Below, one piece after another: positions 10,626-25,347 of a stretch of 64,000 nt of DNA. Source of the DNA: Ciona intestinalis (Eukaryota > Chordata > Ascidiacea > Phlebobranchia > Cionidae); assembly GCF_000224145.3 (NCBI RefSeq), contig NC_020169.2, positions 2,410,861-2,474,860 of the forward strand, read 5' to 3'. Each line of letters opens with the position of its first letter. The stretch's first letter is position 1. Made by a program: the position numbers and the translations under genes. The notes below the pieces were generated by a model, which was given only the letters and a program-made list of their open reading frames with translations, had not been told where the DNA came from and made no database searches.

Positions 10626-12311
10626 TGATGAGAGCAGCGGTATATTGTATATAACTGACAAACTTGGTTTATTTTTTCATATCAACTCTTCTTGATGGTT
10701 TTAAACTCAGAGCTTTACTAAACGCTTGTAACGAAAAACATTATCAGTCTAATGTTATGGGCATTCCTTTTCTTCTTCGTATATTTTTACCCTTTAAATG
10801 CCCATTTGTTGTCTATATAATTATGTATAGCAAGTGATAGTGAATAAATTAATAAAGAATAGAAGTTTTAAAACGTTCCAGGTGTATTATTCTTTCTTCA
10901 AATAGGAATATAAGTGTGTTTTTGTTTGTTTGTACACACGGTTTTTTTCTGATATCTACGAGTAAAAATACTAATTCGATTTTTTTCTTTAGTTGGTTAA
11001 AGCGTTTTAAAAAAATAGTTCGCAAATTTTAACCTGCCGAACGAAATAATATTGCCGCTAGGTGGTGCAACGAAACTGTTGTTCTTTCCAAGATCGTTTT
11101 CCTTCAAAATGGTGCGCGGATAAATGCGCGGAGTTTATCCAGTTATGCGCATGCGCGGAATACTTTATTATTATCATAAGGAAACACTTTAAGATTCCAT
11201 TTTTGTGTGTGTTACATTCTATTTCCACAAATCTTGAAAATATGTCACACGTCAAGTTTGTTCTTATAGCAGAGTACGATATAATGAGAGTAGAGTTACC
11301 TCGATCTTTAGAATTAAACTCCTGTAAGATGGGGTTTCCTATTCAGCAATAAATTTAAAATTACACCCGCCACAAAAGTCGCAGTTTTGTTGGTTTATTA
11401 TATAGCGCACGGTAACTATAACTTAAAAGCTGTCAAGAACAAACGTACAAAGAGACAACTTAAATTCGAGAAAATAAATATGACACTAATCTAAAGTGAC
11501 ACTCGTATGTAGAAAAATGTACAAGACTACATGTGTGTCCAAGTATAGAAAATAGACGGGAACAGAATAAAACACGAAGTAAAGTTTACGAAGAAAGTAT
11601 TTAAACATAAAATGAAAATTGGTATTGACATATGCTGAAAATGTTAACTAAAAATGAGTTTCCAAGTGGCGTACTGCTGTCTGTTGTAAATAATTTTGGC
11701 GCAATTGTAAAGCTCGTAAAAACGCTGGATTACCAAAAGGCACTATCGTTGTATGTTTAAGCAACTATGGGGGTCACATAATAGAAAAGGGAGTTTACTA
11801 TTTGGAGTTTCAGCAAATTTTCCACTAAATGTTTACGGCTGATGGTTGGTGTGTGCATTGTATGCAAAGTCGTTATGTGAGCGCTACACTTTGTGGAAGT
11901 CTACGTTATACGTTGTATTATACAGTGGAAATCATGTAGTAGACGACGGCAAGCCACCACTTTAAAACGAGTAGCAGAGCAGCTTTGGCGATATTGAAAA
12001 TGATTGCTAGGCTCCTTGCCGCCCTCTCGTGGCAGTTCTAAAATAGGGTAATATCTGGGCGAGAGAAATATAAAGACATAAATAGGTAAGAAAAATGCCA
12101 AAAAGCTCGGTTTCGTGGCGCCGTTTTCGTTCCCATAGTGTTAAAAGCAGTACTGGTCTTTGTTGCGAAGCTGACGTGCCATCTTTTGTAAAGTTCATCT
12201 AGTTTTGTAACGCCACACCGCATTCCGTTTACGTGTCTGCGAAAAACAAATGCGTTATTTTATGACAAAGGAAAAACAGCTTGACAATTGCTGGTGCAAT
12301 TAGTTAACAAA
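10626..12311. other. Convergent spacer between LITAF 2 (+) and thrombospondin (-)
   Basis: Holds the 3' UTRs of both neighbours. The LITAF 2 poly(A) signals lie at 10843-10856. No domain-bearing ORF was found. ORFs of 60-100 codons near 11062 and 11901-12223 show no family features. Confidence 0.5.
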
Positions 12312-15300
12312 TTACATTGCTAAACTGTAAGATTTAATACCTTTACACATGTATTCCATGTCCGAGAAAAACACCATCTCTTGCGAGAAAATAAAGAATC
12401 CAATTCTTCCCCCGGCAAATGTTTTATCGTATAACGCGCCGGAGTCAACCAAAAGATCTTTTCCCTCGTACATTGTCACTCTAAAAATCAAACAAATAAT
12501 TAGATCAATAAAAACGCACCAAAAAATAACTGTGACAAAAATAATGCGGATAAAGTTAAAATTGTATACGGAGGTTCTAATAAAGTAAAAAGTGTTTCAT
12601 ATAGTAAATCTCCGGTTTTAGCGAGCTCCGATTATGTTTTGTGAGTTTTGGGTTAGATTTTTGTATTTACCTGATGAAACCAGTTTCTGGTCTGTGTTGT
12701 AAGGTCCATCTGTAAGCGGTATAATCCCTCCAGCCCTGCTGCATATCATCGTACCAAAGAGTTCGTACCTAAAAAAACAAATCTATGTTAGTTCATATTC
12801 GTAAAATCTGTTTTTGCTTTAAAAGTCGAGCGTAAAATATTTGGAGGCGCCTAAATGCGTGACAGCGTCCGATAACTTGGGTATTTATCTTAGCAATTTT
12901 CCGCGGCAACCATGCGACCCATGACCGCGTAATTGAAGAGTAAATGACTCGTTAGCCAAACCGTGCGAACAAACTATATATTTAAATGCCTATAACCAGC
13001 GCAAGTGATATGATCCTGTTAGGGGGGCATACGGTCGTTGTGGTTTTGAAATCGGATGCAAAAACTCGGTGCCTAGCATTGTTTACTTGTTGTTCAGGTT
13101 AAAAGTGAGACCTAGAACAGCTTTTTGGAATGTCTCACTAACTGTACACCTGAGGCTATACCCTTTTGCTAAGCATGTACGCGCATCCGGTGTTTACGCC
13201 ACACTGATACCGATCTTTGCAAGGGTATTTACAGAATACGCTTTACGCTGCAAATTATGCGAGTCAGGTATTTCGAAACAGTCGTCGGGCAAGCCAACAC
13301 GGTATGTGAACTGTGAAATCGGCGATTGTATGTTCCCCGCTAATGGAAAATATGCGAGACGTTAAGCTTTTGCAAGTCCGGATATATATAATCGCGCATG
13401 TGTTTTATAATTCGGTCCCTTCTTTGGGCGCAATATATACGTTAACCAAAGATCATAAGGTATATTATGGTGGGGTAAGACAGGACACCTTTAGCACATA
13501 AGAATCCCAATATACTAACGGCATTTTAAACAAATTAGCTGTCTATAGGCGTCGTGAGTATACGGTTATGTATAATTCTTTAAATGTTCTTTGTTTACTT
13601 TCAAATGGGACGAGAAAATAGAATAAAAAGTGTCCCATCTTTACCCACCCTACTATATATATATATATTATGTCAGTGGCAACGGGAATTTGGATCCTAA
13701 AAACGCTTTTTTCTTTAATACTCTATTTAATTAGACGCTTGTCAATCATAGATCGCGGTTAAGCTTTGCCGTTCAAGCAGTGCGTTTGTTTGGCGGTATA
13801 AGAAGGTTGGGAAAATTAAAAACATAAACCGCAACGAACTGACAGACATTCCATGCACGCATCTGTGTACACTGAAAACATTTCGACACCAAGTCGTGAT
13901 TGGAAATTTCTAAACAGACCCATAAGCTCCCAAGCAAGTTCACTTCTCCTCCCAATGCGGTGAGACGTGATTTGATAAAATTAAACTTACCTCGTTTTTC
14001 GTGTCCCCGGTGTGCCAAAGTGCGTTTCTAAGAGCTTCGCCTGTTCCTGAAGTTGAGTTAACAACCTAAAAGAAACACGTAACATGAGTTATTTTTCTCT
14101 CCGGGTTATTTCATCCGTAAAAGTTGGTATATTCGCCTTCAATTACCAAAACCGCAAGCGGAATTCGCCTTCGGCTTGAAAGGGGAGGTTTTGTCGGTAT
14201 GGTTCGCAAGATCTATTAGCGCGCTTTTAGGCTTTAGTTTAATTCGATCAGCAGTTTTAATAAAATAAGCCCATTGCGAATTATACGCCTATATAGCAAA
14301 ACCAGGAAATGCTCTCGTTGTTTATTGCCACGGTTCACTTATCTCGAAGTGGATTTGTTCTGAGCTGATGAGTTTGCGTGTTGGCAAAACAAAGCTTAAT
14401 TATATTAGCTCAATGAAAGCTCAATGAAAGCGATTGGCTATATTACTGTGTACGGGTGAAGAAAAGATTCAAAACATAATTGGAGTTGCTTGAATTCCAC
14501 AACGGCAATTTACCTTGACTTGTATGGCACTGTATCCGTGGGCACGTGATGGGTAGTTTTTCCAGTAGGTTTGAGATACTTGCTTCCACATGACTACGTA
14601 GAATTTACTGGAAGATTGATATCCGAAAACAAAACCCGCGTAATCGTCATCTTTTTCAGTGTTGACAAAGAAAGTTCCGCTAAAATCAACCGCCTCAAAC
14701 CGGTCCATTCCTGTTGAGAACAAAAACTTTATAGCACATCTTGAACAAAAATCTTTCAGCGAAAAAGGTTTATGTTGTTTAGCCTTATGTTTTCACTCTT
14801 GAACAAAATTTATCTATACAAATATCTTATCTTGTACGAAAATGCTTTGGCAAAAAAAAGGTTGGTTATAAAAGTATAACAAAATTTTAAAGCAAAATTT
14901 GCCCCGGAAATCAGGCAGCGTAGTAAAAGTACAAAAAAATTATAGCAAAATCCATTGTCTGATCAGTTTCTTACCGATGGCGAGTCCAGGGTCGCAGTTT
15001 TTGGTCTGAATGAGCTCTTTACCCTTGTTCCTCACAACCCAGTTAGGATCAATTTGTGCAATACCTTCTGGGTCAAGAGCAATCATATCGAAGCTCCTGA
15101 AGTCAGTTACACTTATCTTGTTATTCAAAGGACAAGCATCGTCGGCATCCATGATATTATCACCATCAAAGTCGCCCTCACAAGCGTCGCCTCTGCCGTT
15201 ACCTATTACAAAAAACAGAATTTATGATTTTTTTTAAGAAAAAAACTTGCGATAAGAAAAGTATAGACGTTTAAAATTCTGCTGTTAAGAATCTTCCCTT

Positions 15301-18300
15301 CTCAGAAGCGGAAACTCTAATCCGACCGCGAAATGCAATTAGAGTTCTAAAATGTAAAAGAGCATTTTCCACGAACCGTCAGTATCGAGTTGGCTTGGGT
15401 TGACAACCAATCTGCAGTTATCTCGGTCATCTGGGATACCATCGTCGTCGTCATCTGGATCACACGCGTCGCCTGCATAAAAAAGTTAATGAGAAAAACC
15501 AACAAATGTAAAATGTGATATTGAGTTGCTTCTTTTCCAAGTAGCTTACCCAAACCGTCGTTATCGTGATCTGCTTGGTTGGCATTTGCAATGTATGGGC
15601 AGTTGTCTAAATTGTTTTGTATTCCATCTTCGTCGACGTCTAAGTTTGAGTCGCAACTGTCGCCAACTTTGTCGGAATCTCGGTCCTCCTACAAACAATC
15701 GGTTTGTTAATATTTTTCTAAAGAAAGTTTAAGAATAATTTTCTGGTTTAGTGTGGGAGTCGTAGCTAACCTGTGCCGGGTTGTGTACCAGAGGACAGTT
15801 GTCACATGCATCACCAACTCCATCCATGTCGCTATCGAGTTGATCAAAATTGTAAACGTAAACACAGTTGTCGAATATGTTCTCGATGGCTAAATAGAGA
15901 TACACCTGTTATTTAAAGCACTTCTCGCCAATAACAAAGCTGTAATTATCAACTTACAGTCGCCGTCAATATCAAGAGAGCAAGCGTCTCCTTCGCCGTT
16001 ACCATCGGTATCCTTTTGGTCTGCATTCCTATCATGCACGCAGTTATCGCACATGTCTCCAACACCGTCTCGGTCGACATCAGATTGGTACGGGTTGTAT
16101 ATGAACTGACAGTTATCCTGCGCACACAAGTTGTGTTGGAAAACTTGTCCATGGCGTACCGCCGCACGAGAAGTTCGTGTTTACAAAAACGACCAAATAA
16201 CGTTGAATGAAAGTGCATTCTACCGTACGTAAGCGTTTCACCACTTGCCCAATTTCACCGCCGAGTCACGAGCCAGCACTGACAGACTTTTCAAATAATA
16301 CGTGCCACTTAAAAGCAGGCATGCTAATTGAGTCGCAAGTCAAACAAGGGACCAAGTTTAAACGTTTATTGGGGCGTGCACGAGGTAAACTCGGTCGCAC
16401 AAAAACCAGTCAAAGATTAATTCCATGGACGATTCGGATGGCTTAGCAACCAAGATTTCACCTACTCAGTAAAAACCACCCAGAATTTCGGATAAACAGA
16501 TACACGTCAAAGGGTTTAGTGTTACACGCGAGGCTTATTGGAAAAAATCTACTCCAGCATATTCGATCACGTTTTTGTAATATTAAACCAACCTGTTCGT
16601 CATATATGCCATCATTGTCGTCATCTCTGTCGCAAGCATCGCCTTCACCATCTTCGTCCGAATCTTCTTGTCCGCTATTCGGCAGTCGAGGGCAGTTATC
16701 CTCGTGGCATGTAACCTGTTGATGCAAAAGGTGTTTACTCAGTACTCGCACGCAAAGCTCTCGAACAAAATAGCTTTGGAAAGAAACCGGAACTTACTGA
16801 AGTGTTGCTGCCTGGGCATACGATTTCGTTGTCTGCCCAGCCATCTAAGTCGGTATCATCTGCACAAATCAAACCATCGCAATGTGAGCATGACGCGTAG
16901 CCTGGTCGACACTGTTGAAAAACAAAATTCGTGTGAGGGGTGGTATGAGTCTGCTGTCGGAACGAATCAATAGCCGCTTTGTTCAGATTAGGGTATTGAA
17001 AGGGCGGGCAAATTAGCCGAAGATTTTTCGAATTCCGAGAATCGACAGCTTCCAACTTACGCTCTAATTAGAGGGAGAGCAAACGTGTGTACTAGCACGG
17101 AAGCTTGAAACGCGAAGCGAAAACATCTACAGTGAGACAAAGACAAGCGGAAGGAGAAAACTCCCGGGTTCGCTTTGCAATCAACTTTGCGTGGCGAATC
17201 TACTTCAGAAAGCGACGAAGCTGTTTGTTATTCCAGGACATGAACAAAGAAGGTTCGTAAACTTATCCCAGCTATGCCCAAACTCACGAGAAAGGCTGTG
17301 TGAATGTGGGGCGTTTGAGTTTGAATAGATTGGAATTTTATTTTTAGGATTTTGGCAAGGTAATTCTCCTGTGTGTGGGACGGTGTGCGGAATGTCGGAA
17401 TTGCGAATGTTAATTGTTGCCAAACAGCGTGATTAATTCGATTTGAAGGGTACTACGATTCAGTGACCACGAAAAACCCTTAGACGTGAATTTCTCTTGA
17501 CGGAAATCTAATCCGAACTGTTGAGGCCTTGGCACACGATAACACTCAAGTCTAAAGTGGCCTGTCTACCAGCAGCGTGCGTCTGGCAAATGCCTATCGA
17601 GAACTGTTCAGATAATACAAGTGTTTTCGCAATTAAGCCGATACTCTTACCTTGCAAATGAATGGTGGGCTGACGGTCTTGCCGAGGAATATGCATTCCG
17701 CGTTTTCTGGGCAGGGGTTCGCCCCGTCTGTGCATGGATTGGACATGACGCATTCTTGTTTGTGGGCACGGGCGTGAATGACGCCGACTCCAGACTGAAC
17801 GTCGCCTGTAGAAAAAGATTTGTTAACCTACGCAAGTGCACGGGTAATGTACGCCTTAAGTCGTCAATGAAGAGCTCACCTCTATATCCGGACGGGCAGG
17901 GAAGACATGAATAGCCTGGGAAGTGGTTCTGGCATCTATGAACGCCTTGATAGTGGAAGCAGGCGTCGGCAACCAGAGTGCACTGTTACAAAACAACAAG
18001 TTTAGTCAAAGCTGTTCAAGGGCAACGATAACGTGGGAAACGCCGTGCGACCGAATACAAAAGATTCACGTTTTGGATTGTGGAGAACTTTAAAAGCATT
18101 TCCTATGACGTCAAGAGACAAGGTCGTATACCACTGGCGCGGCTAATTACCCCTGATGACCTCACGGTTGAGCAGGAATGCATTAGCGGTTCGAACTCTA
18201 AGAGTTGGGAGGGAAATGCTTATTGCCGAAAATAGGCAACGACCGATCACGTTACATAACAAGCGCATTTTTATAGCCACGTTTAAATGATTATTATTTA

Positions 18301-21300
18301 TCTCCGCGTTAAAAGGCGCTTTGGAAAGATAGACTGATCAAAATGGACGCTCTAAGCATTTCAACCACCGTGTAAATTGCTACGTTGTATCGCAGCCTTT
18401 TATAGTCCTCTTTTAATTAACTCGCGGGTAAGATTGCCGCACGGCTGCGAGTTATTTTGGCAACAGCTTCGACATATTCGCTGTCTGGGAAAGTATAAAC
18501 AGTGCAGCGAGTGATAAGCCGTCGTGTACCAGGTATAACCTGGCTAGTGTATTTGCAAAAAGCATACCCTCGAGGATTAGCGAACATTTGTATAAGCATC
18601 ATCGTCTGATCAACTCCTCGTGTAACGGCCTATCTATAGACCATCTATCTCACGCAGGTATTATCGAGGTAATAAGGCTTCGGTTACAGTAATTGGGGCC
18701 ATAGGCTGCATTTGTCAATAACGTTTCTAAAGGGAATTGAAAACCAAGACGTTTATTGGGCACGTTTCCTTTAGCGGGACGCAGCGTTTTATTTTGTTTG
18801 GACGGACAGTTACTGCAAAACTTTTGTATTTCAGTTGTGTTTTGCACAAAATGCATTCTCAGACAGATTATCGCAACGATAAGGCGCTGGCGGATATCGA
18901 GAGCTGATCGCATTCGATAAACTTAATTGTGTGGGTGGATTTTGGGCGCGGGCGTCTGGTAGTTTTCCTCGCTCGGCCAATAACGCCGATTGAATGCACG
19001 CTAAGTGGAATCAGCTGTGCGTTTAGACTAAGATTAAGCTTAAAATACGTGGTTATCACACAAATCTCTTTGCGGAGACTGGTATTTTGCTCTGGCTCTC
19101 CATGACTCTGCGCTGCTATCAATCTGCATCTCGATCGCCGATGCGTTTTGCCGAAGAACAAAAATAGCGACGTTTTTATGGGAGAATTGTTTACCTCGTC
19201 AATGTCCTGGCAGTTTATGCCATCTCCTTGAGTTCCAGCCGGGCATGAACCACAAGTGAAACTACCATCATCATACGAAGTGCATTTCACACCACCGAAG
19301 CAAGGGCTCGCCAAACAACCGTCTATACACAAAAAAGTTCATTGGAACATTGTTAGCCAACAGCAAACATCATATGTGTGTGGACGCATGGTGTAACATT
19401 CTTACCAACTGGGCAATTCTGTGTGTTGCATTGGCCGACTTCCTTCTTGTCTCCCGGGCACGCCTTTCCGCCGTACCTCGGTTTCGGGTTGTTACACTTT
19501 CGCTTTCGCGTGCGGAACCCTGTTCCGCATGAAACACTACAACGTTTCCATGGTGACCAGGTACCCCATCCGCCATTAACTGCGCATTAGAAAACGGTAT
19601 TAAAACCCCGCCTTACCAAAGTGTTTTTAAAATATGGCTGACAATTCATATATAACTCATAAGAAACTATTAGGTTGGATCAATTATGACTAGGTGTTTT
19701 GCTCAAGTATATATGCCACACTACAGCAGGAACTATATACGCACCTGCACAAGGCGCTTCTCTGCAGTCTTTGGTTTGTCTGTCAGGTCCAAGACATTCT
19801 TCACCGTCCAACTCTGGAATTGGTGCATTACATTCACGGATTCTGGTGGATCTGCCTCTACCGCAAGTTACACTGCATGGAGCCCATCTGGTCCAAAACG
19901 ACCAACCTCCATCACGGCGCCCTTTATAAGTTAATACAACGTTAATTTTTTTATAAAATTAAGTACCGGTATGTTAAAAAAGGCGATGAAACTGCACTCA
20001 CGTTTACATGGGTCTCTAAGGCAGTTTCGGTTTTCCAACGTTGGTCCATTGCATGGAAAGTTAGCTCTGTCGCAAGATCGGCCTCTTGTCTGGCTTCCAA
20101 TTCCGCAAGTAACGCTACATTCCGACCAGCTTGACCATGCAGAAAACCCATCAGTTTCAGCTGCAAAACCGCAAGAGTTAGTAATACCCAAGTAGTCGCC
20201 TCAGCAAAACGTCAAAGCTTATACACAAAGCGGTGCATTGCGACACACCAAAGAAACGTCAGCGCTAAGCCAACAGTCGCGGTGCAAAAGTCGTGACTAT
20301 TGGGTGAGGTGCGGTGACTGCGGTAAAGGCTGATGGCTTTTTTGGCCAACTGCAATGACGCTTAAGCGGCTGTCCATGTTTTGAAATCGGGATTCCTTGA
20401 AATCACAGTGAAACAATGACGAAGGTTTTATCCTGTCGGCTTAAGCATCGAGTGCGTTATTTTCGGTCGTTCTAGTGACGCACACTCCTTCATCTACCGT
20501 GACAGGTCATGCCCAGATATAATACGACGGCCGCACTGAGCTGACCCAGCTGTGTTCAAGAATTTCGTCTATGCGACGATTTGCTGTGGCAGACGTATCG
20601 GTAAACAAAACTTAAAGGCATATGTACGATCAAGGCAATATTGAACCACGCTGTTTTATATCAAATACCTCGCTTTCCTGTTTACCCTGGCTGTTGTTTT
20701 TCGTATAGAGCCTGCTGTAACTCGATCCCAGTATATCCACCTGGTATGGTAAGGTTACTGAGTGCGTTCGCACCCTCTCTTACATTATGCGCGACCCCTA
20801 AGCACCCGAAACAAGAATCAAAGCGCCGAACTATATTTACAAACAAACGCGTCGTAAATCGGCGTGAAAAGTTAAGTCTACATTGCGTGCCGAAGTCTTG
20901 GCGACGGGACCGTACAGTCAGAGGCGAGAAATGCCAGCTTCGCGCAAGGTTGTGATTCCCCCAATGCGTGTTGCCATATTTGGCGCTGGTCCGAAACGAA
21001 GCGCGTGTGTGGTTGGTCGTCGCCGATTAGGCCACGATAAGCAAACATAGCAGATTAGCGTGCCTCGAATTCTTTGCTACATGTACAGGAATTATTGCGG
21101 CGAACTAATAAGGGTTCGAATAAACAACAGAAACCCTGACGCGGCGTTGTGGAAATTAATAAGTTGTCTAGCAAAGGTTCGGTTTGTCAATCACATAATC
21201 ATTGAATTTATTTCTCTCCCAGCATAGTCGTAAGAAACCACGGCGCCAGGGGTTTGTTAGCACGGCAAGGCGCACCGCAATACTTGTCTAGTTTAACCCT

Positions 21301-24300
21301 TAATTTGCAAGAACAAATCCTCTGAGAATTAAATGCGAGATGACATAATTTATGCATGTTCCACTTTTTCTTTTGCATCATGCCTGTTTTGGCAATGATT
21401 CGTTTGCCAGAAACTTTCCCCACTACCTTGAACCGAGTGGTTTAATTAACGACGATGATTTTATAACCAAACATTTCAGCTGTTCGCAATGTACGTAAAT
21501 GCGGTTCAAATACACTTCCCTTGACGATATATCACACCTCGTGTCACATAAGTGCAAATTTTTCGCCGCCCAGGCGGGCGCTGAGCAAAAGTTCACAGCC
21601 GTGTTTAACACCGCAATCACAAGATGTAATCACACCGTTAGGGCCAATTTTGCAGCAGATCTCCCAACGGAGAGAAGTGCATTTCCAAATGTGCAGGCCA
21701 GACGGCGGCTTTTTCGAATTCAGAGTACGTCCTCCCGTGCTCCTAATTGGGCAGCTGTACTAATAAATCTAGGACGCACTCGTGCAACCTTGCTGTTGAA
21801 AGTATTTCAAAAATATATTTTGCTGCTAAGCTAGATCCAGCCGAGCGGTTTTATAAATGTAATTTAACGCTGTAATAACAACTATATTCTCATAAAGTCG
21901 GAATAGTTCCAAGAACGGAACAATACCTTAATACGTGCAGACATTTAAACTCGACGTTAAGCCAGCGATTAGTCATTGTGTATTCGATATTAAAGAGCTG
22001 GTTCACGTTTATTTGACAACAGCTTACTCGCTGTAAGTCCAGGTTTTGTATTGTTACGCCAACATTAATCAGTCTTTGCATTCCGACTGCCAGTGATTTG
22101 ACGTAAAAGGCGATAAACGTTATTTGCTGTGAGCGATTAACAGGTGTACGATGTTCAAGCCAGAAATTAATTACTTTTTAGGTGTTTGTGCATTGGGATT
22201 CGTGTTTCTACGTTGGAATTTCGTTTTAATCTCCCTCGGGCCGTAATCCGGAGTCAGGTGCGGCCGCGGGCGTAAAGAATGTCCTAAAATAGCCAGACGT
22301 ACTTGCAAGGCAATATACTGACACCAGTCGCCCGCAAATTTCAAACTTAAGCGACGTGCTGCTCTTTCTGCCTATCAGGTTCGGCTTTAAGAGGCAAGCG
22401 TTTAAACAAACAGCTCATGGAGCAATGAAGTTTCGTTCGCTCGTCAACCCGATCCGGGGGCACTTAAGCGTTTCCGCTATCCCGTCTCGCTTTGACTTTG
22501 CAAACTAATTTTCATTTGCGATTTAGCACGGTTGGTCGGTGTCAAAAGAGCGCTGATGATTCTACCCGAAACCTGGCAACGGACCCATGCCACCCACGCA
22601 CTTTATCATTGGGAAGTACGCGTTTGTCTGCGGCGGAAAGGGAAGCACTCAGGTTGCATGCAGTTTGTCGTATATCACTGGGGCCATTATGGCGTCGAAT
22701 AACTACGAGTAAATGTATCTGATGCTCGTGAGTCACTGGGGGTTGCCAGCGCTATCTTCACGCTGATTCAGGTCGTATAGGTGTGCGATGATTTAAGGGC
22801 GGGGAATGTAGAAAAAACGACCGTTTGAAAAAGTATTTCCTTTCAAACTACAATCGAAATGTTTAGAATATATGCGTCCACTCGAAATTCCAGTTTACTC
22901 ATCCCTATCCGTAAAACTATTTTTAATCATCAATTTCTCACGCTTGTATGGCATGCAGTATAGCACCTGTGCTATAGCCCATCGCGCTTTGGCGTGAGTG
23001 ATTCGAAATTAATTCTTTGCTTGTGCTGGCTCGCAATTGCGAAATATCAAGTGAGCCTCAAAATTCCGTTCTCACACTCACATGACGGTCTGTAATCATC
23101 TTATTCATCGGTCTTGACACGAACCTAAAGACCTCGCGGCGGTGCCAGGCGAGACTGGTAAACAAGTCCAACGTGCTTAATTGTGTATGCGGAATTTTGA
23201 ACTGAACAGTCATTCAGGTATGCGCTGTTTTTAGTGCGTATGCGTGTATGTTTTGAGATTAGACATAAATTCTAATCAGCAAAATCACCTTGACATTTCG
23301 GGCAGCATTCTCCGGGAACTCTCGTCACATTGAGGCAGTGTAGAAGAGGGCAGGTTTGGTTTGAACATAGCCGGTGGCCACCCTGATAAAACGACAGAAT
23401 AAACTTCCAAAAAGGTCGTTTAAATAATACACTACTTACATCGCATACGCAAGACACGCAGTCGTCAACGTTCCATCTCTCTCCGTTCTTGTGCATGCCT
23501 GTGGCATCCATGCAAGAGAAGAACACCTCAAGGTCGTCCGGCCGTTTCGCTCCTTGCGGCGGGCGGCATGTCAGCTCGCAAGAATCTTGGACGACCTGCA
23601 GCACAAACTGGCGCGCCATGGTATTACTGCCAGGCAGAACGTTGTCGTGGTGAGAAGGACCCGCGTTGCGGGACGGCGCTACATCGAACTCTGGGTCAAA
23701 CTCTGAACGGTTGCTTTCAATGTTGCTTGGCGCTGCGGGGAAAAACAAGTGTATTATTTTAATGCAGAATTTTAATCAGTATTCATAAACGAAATGTACT
23801 CACTAGATTGCGAGTCGCAGAGCATAGGGTTGGCTTCAACTCTCGAACCAAATCGAAATCGAACGTTCTGAAGAGATCCCTGGATGCGGAAACAAATTGT
23901 TTGTTTATTGGAGTATAAGGGCGACAAAAAGGCAACGTCGTGTGTTTGCTCAAGGGAATTGAATACGCATATCGCAGACGAAGCTAAACAATGACTGCCC
24001 TATAGATTTCCTATTAATAGAAATTAAACCAGGAACCCGTGTCAAATAAAAAATATGTTTTCCCCGCTTTCCCGCAACTGAAGAACAAAGACGGCGTTTG
24101 TGTGGTGTAAAAACACGTAACTTATCACAAGTTAATGTTTGAACTGTTTTATTTTGGTGGGGCAACAATGATTTACCAACCACAGCCACTGTTGTTTTGA
24201 ACGTTTGATGTCGGTCATGTTTTTGCGGCGACGTCGTGTAAAGTTTGTGTACAGAGTGTTTCGGGGTGGGAGAACTGTAGGCGTTATAGTTCCACGCTAG

Positions 24301-25347
24301 AGTTACTATGGGGTGCTGTATACTCAAATAAGTACATCGCGTGTGCAGTGTTACAAGATAAACGCGCCTCTGTCATCGGCACAAAGCGAGGTATGCCTGG
24401 GTGCGAAGGAAAGGGGCTTGGCCCGGCGACGATAGACAACGAAAACACGCTCCGAACAATACACAGTGAGCGTCAACAGGTTCATGGTCTAATCTAACGA
24501 CGGATTCCTGCGGTCGATCGAATACAAGCATGGGTATTGTTAAGGCTCGGGGTAAATAACGTCCACTCTTATCCACGCGCTAATATGGGGATAAGATATA
24601 TACGCTAAAAGCCACTCCACATACCTTAAAATCGTCCTTGTTTTCATAGGCAGTTGCGAGACTGATTCGGCTGCTGCCAGCATCCAGACGCCTGTAGAAC
24701 TCGCTCTCCAAACGCCGTGTGCCAACGTTGCGGCAGTTAACGTACAGCGTCACATCGTAACCGCTGAACTCCATGGTCATGTTTTTCCATTCTTTCAGTG
24801 AATTGGCGATACCCACATTTGTGAAGGTCAAAACATGATTCTGTTCGCCAACGGTGTAAAAGAGATCAAGTCTGTCTTGTGGGGCATCACTAACGATCGC
24901 CATGGTATTGACCGCTTGTGCCGTGCTCACTGTTGGAGAGATGCTAATAAGGGTGCCGACGTTGTTCATTCTCTGCTTCATATTAGCGCTGAAGTAGAAA
25001 GTGTCAATGCGAGCCAGAGACGCTGAAAGAAGCCGGAATTGGTCGTCGGTTGCCACCAGAGCATGTGGTCCGAGAGGCCTCTTGAATTTGTATGCGGGAA
25101 AGAAATGATCTGGACTGCTTCCGTCCGTAGTTATAGCTCGTCTGTATGCAGGTTGGGATCTCTTATGCGAGATGCCGGTCATTGAAAAGAGGTCGAAAGC
25201 ATTTACCGCCGACAGGCCGACCGCTGCGTAAAAAAAATTATAACAATTTTATTTTTAATAAATATATATTAGAAAATTTAAATTTAATTTCTTACCTCGA
25301 GCGGCTGCGACGAGTCCTAAAAAAGCGAGAATCCACGCAATTTGCAT
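12312..25347 (-). CDS. Thrombospondin, subgroup A type (THBS1/2-like), complete
   Basis: Twenty-two exons in transcription order: 25347-25296, 25223-24625, 23879-23804, 23732-23440, 23382-23289, 20160-20002, 19921-19745, 19579-19406, 19322-19195, 17982-17880, 17805-17651, 16911-16798, 16715-16593, 16117-15958, 15889-15771, 15688-15550, 15472-15377, 15202-14975, 14710-14514, 14065-13991, 12768-12671, 12480-12312. All phases agree: 1175 aa (human THBS1 has 1170). Order: signal peptide, TSPN domain (to about 228), CxxxC cysteine pair (294/298), VWC domain, three TSP1 repeats ([24 protein letters not shown]), EGF-like domains, calcium-binding type 3 repeats and the TSP C-terminal lectin-like domain. 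CSVTCG is present in TSP1 repeats 1 and 2, RGD in the last type 3 repeat, and FYVVMWK (the CD47-peptide region of vertebrates) in the C-domain. VWC plus TSP1 repeats define subgroup A. By family it is a secreted matricellular glycoprotein. The coiled coil is oddly short. Confidence 0.96.
13467..13658 (-). mobile_element. MITE copy 6
   Basis: Reverse copy beginning TGGTGGGGTAAGACAGGACAC and ending ATCTTTACCCACCCTACTAT, followed by a TA run. It lies in the 1.2-kb intron between thrombospondin exons 20 and 21. Confidence 0.87.
20161..23288. other. 3.1-kb intron of thrombospondin
   Basis: The largest thrombospondin intron, separating the VWC exon from the first TSP1 repeat. No coding exon on either strand could be supported, although ORFs of 60-110 codons occur by chance (for example 20641-20955 and 21499-21834). 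It is less AT-rich than the rest of the window. No MITE was seen in it. A long early intron of this kind is a plausible place for enhancers, but no specific site is claimed. Confidence 0.5.

Noticed and set aside
13069-13365. 98-codon plus-strand ORF in a thrombospondin intron
   Set aside because: No domain. It lies antisense within an intron and ends next to a MITE. Treated as chance.
18150-18220. B-box-like GGTTCGAACTC suggesting a tRNA gene in a thrombospondin intron
   Set aside because: No convincing A box at the right distance and no cloverleaf pairing could be drawn.
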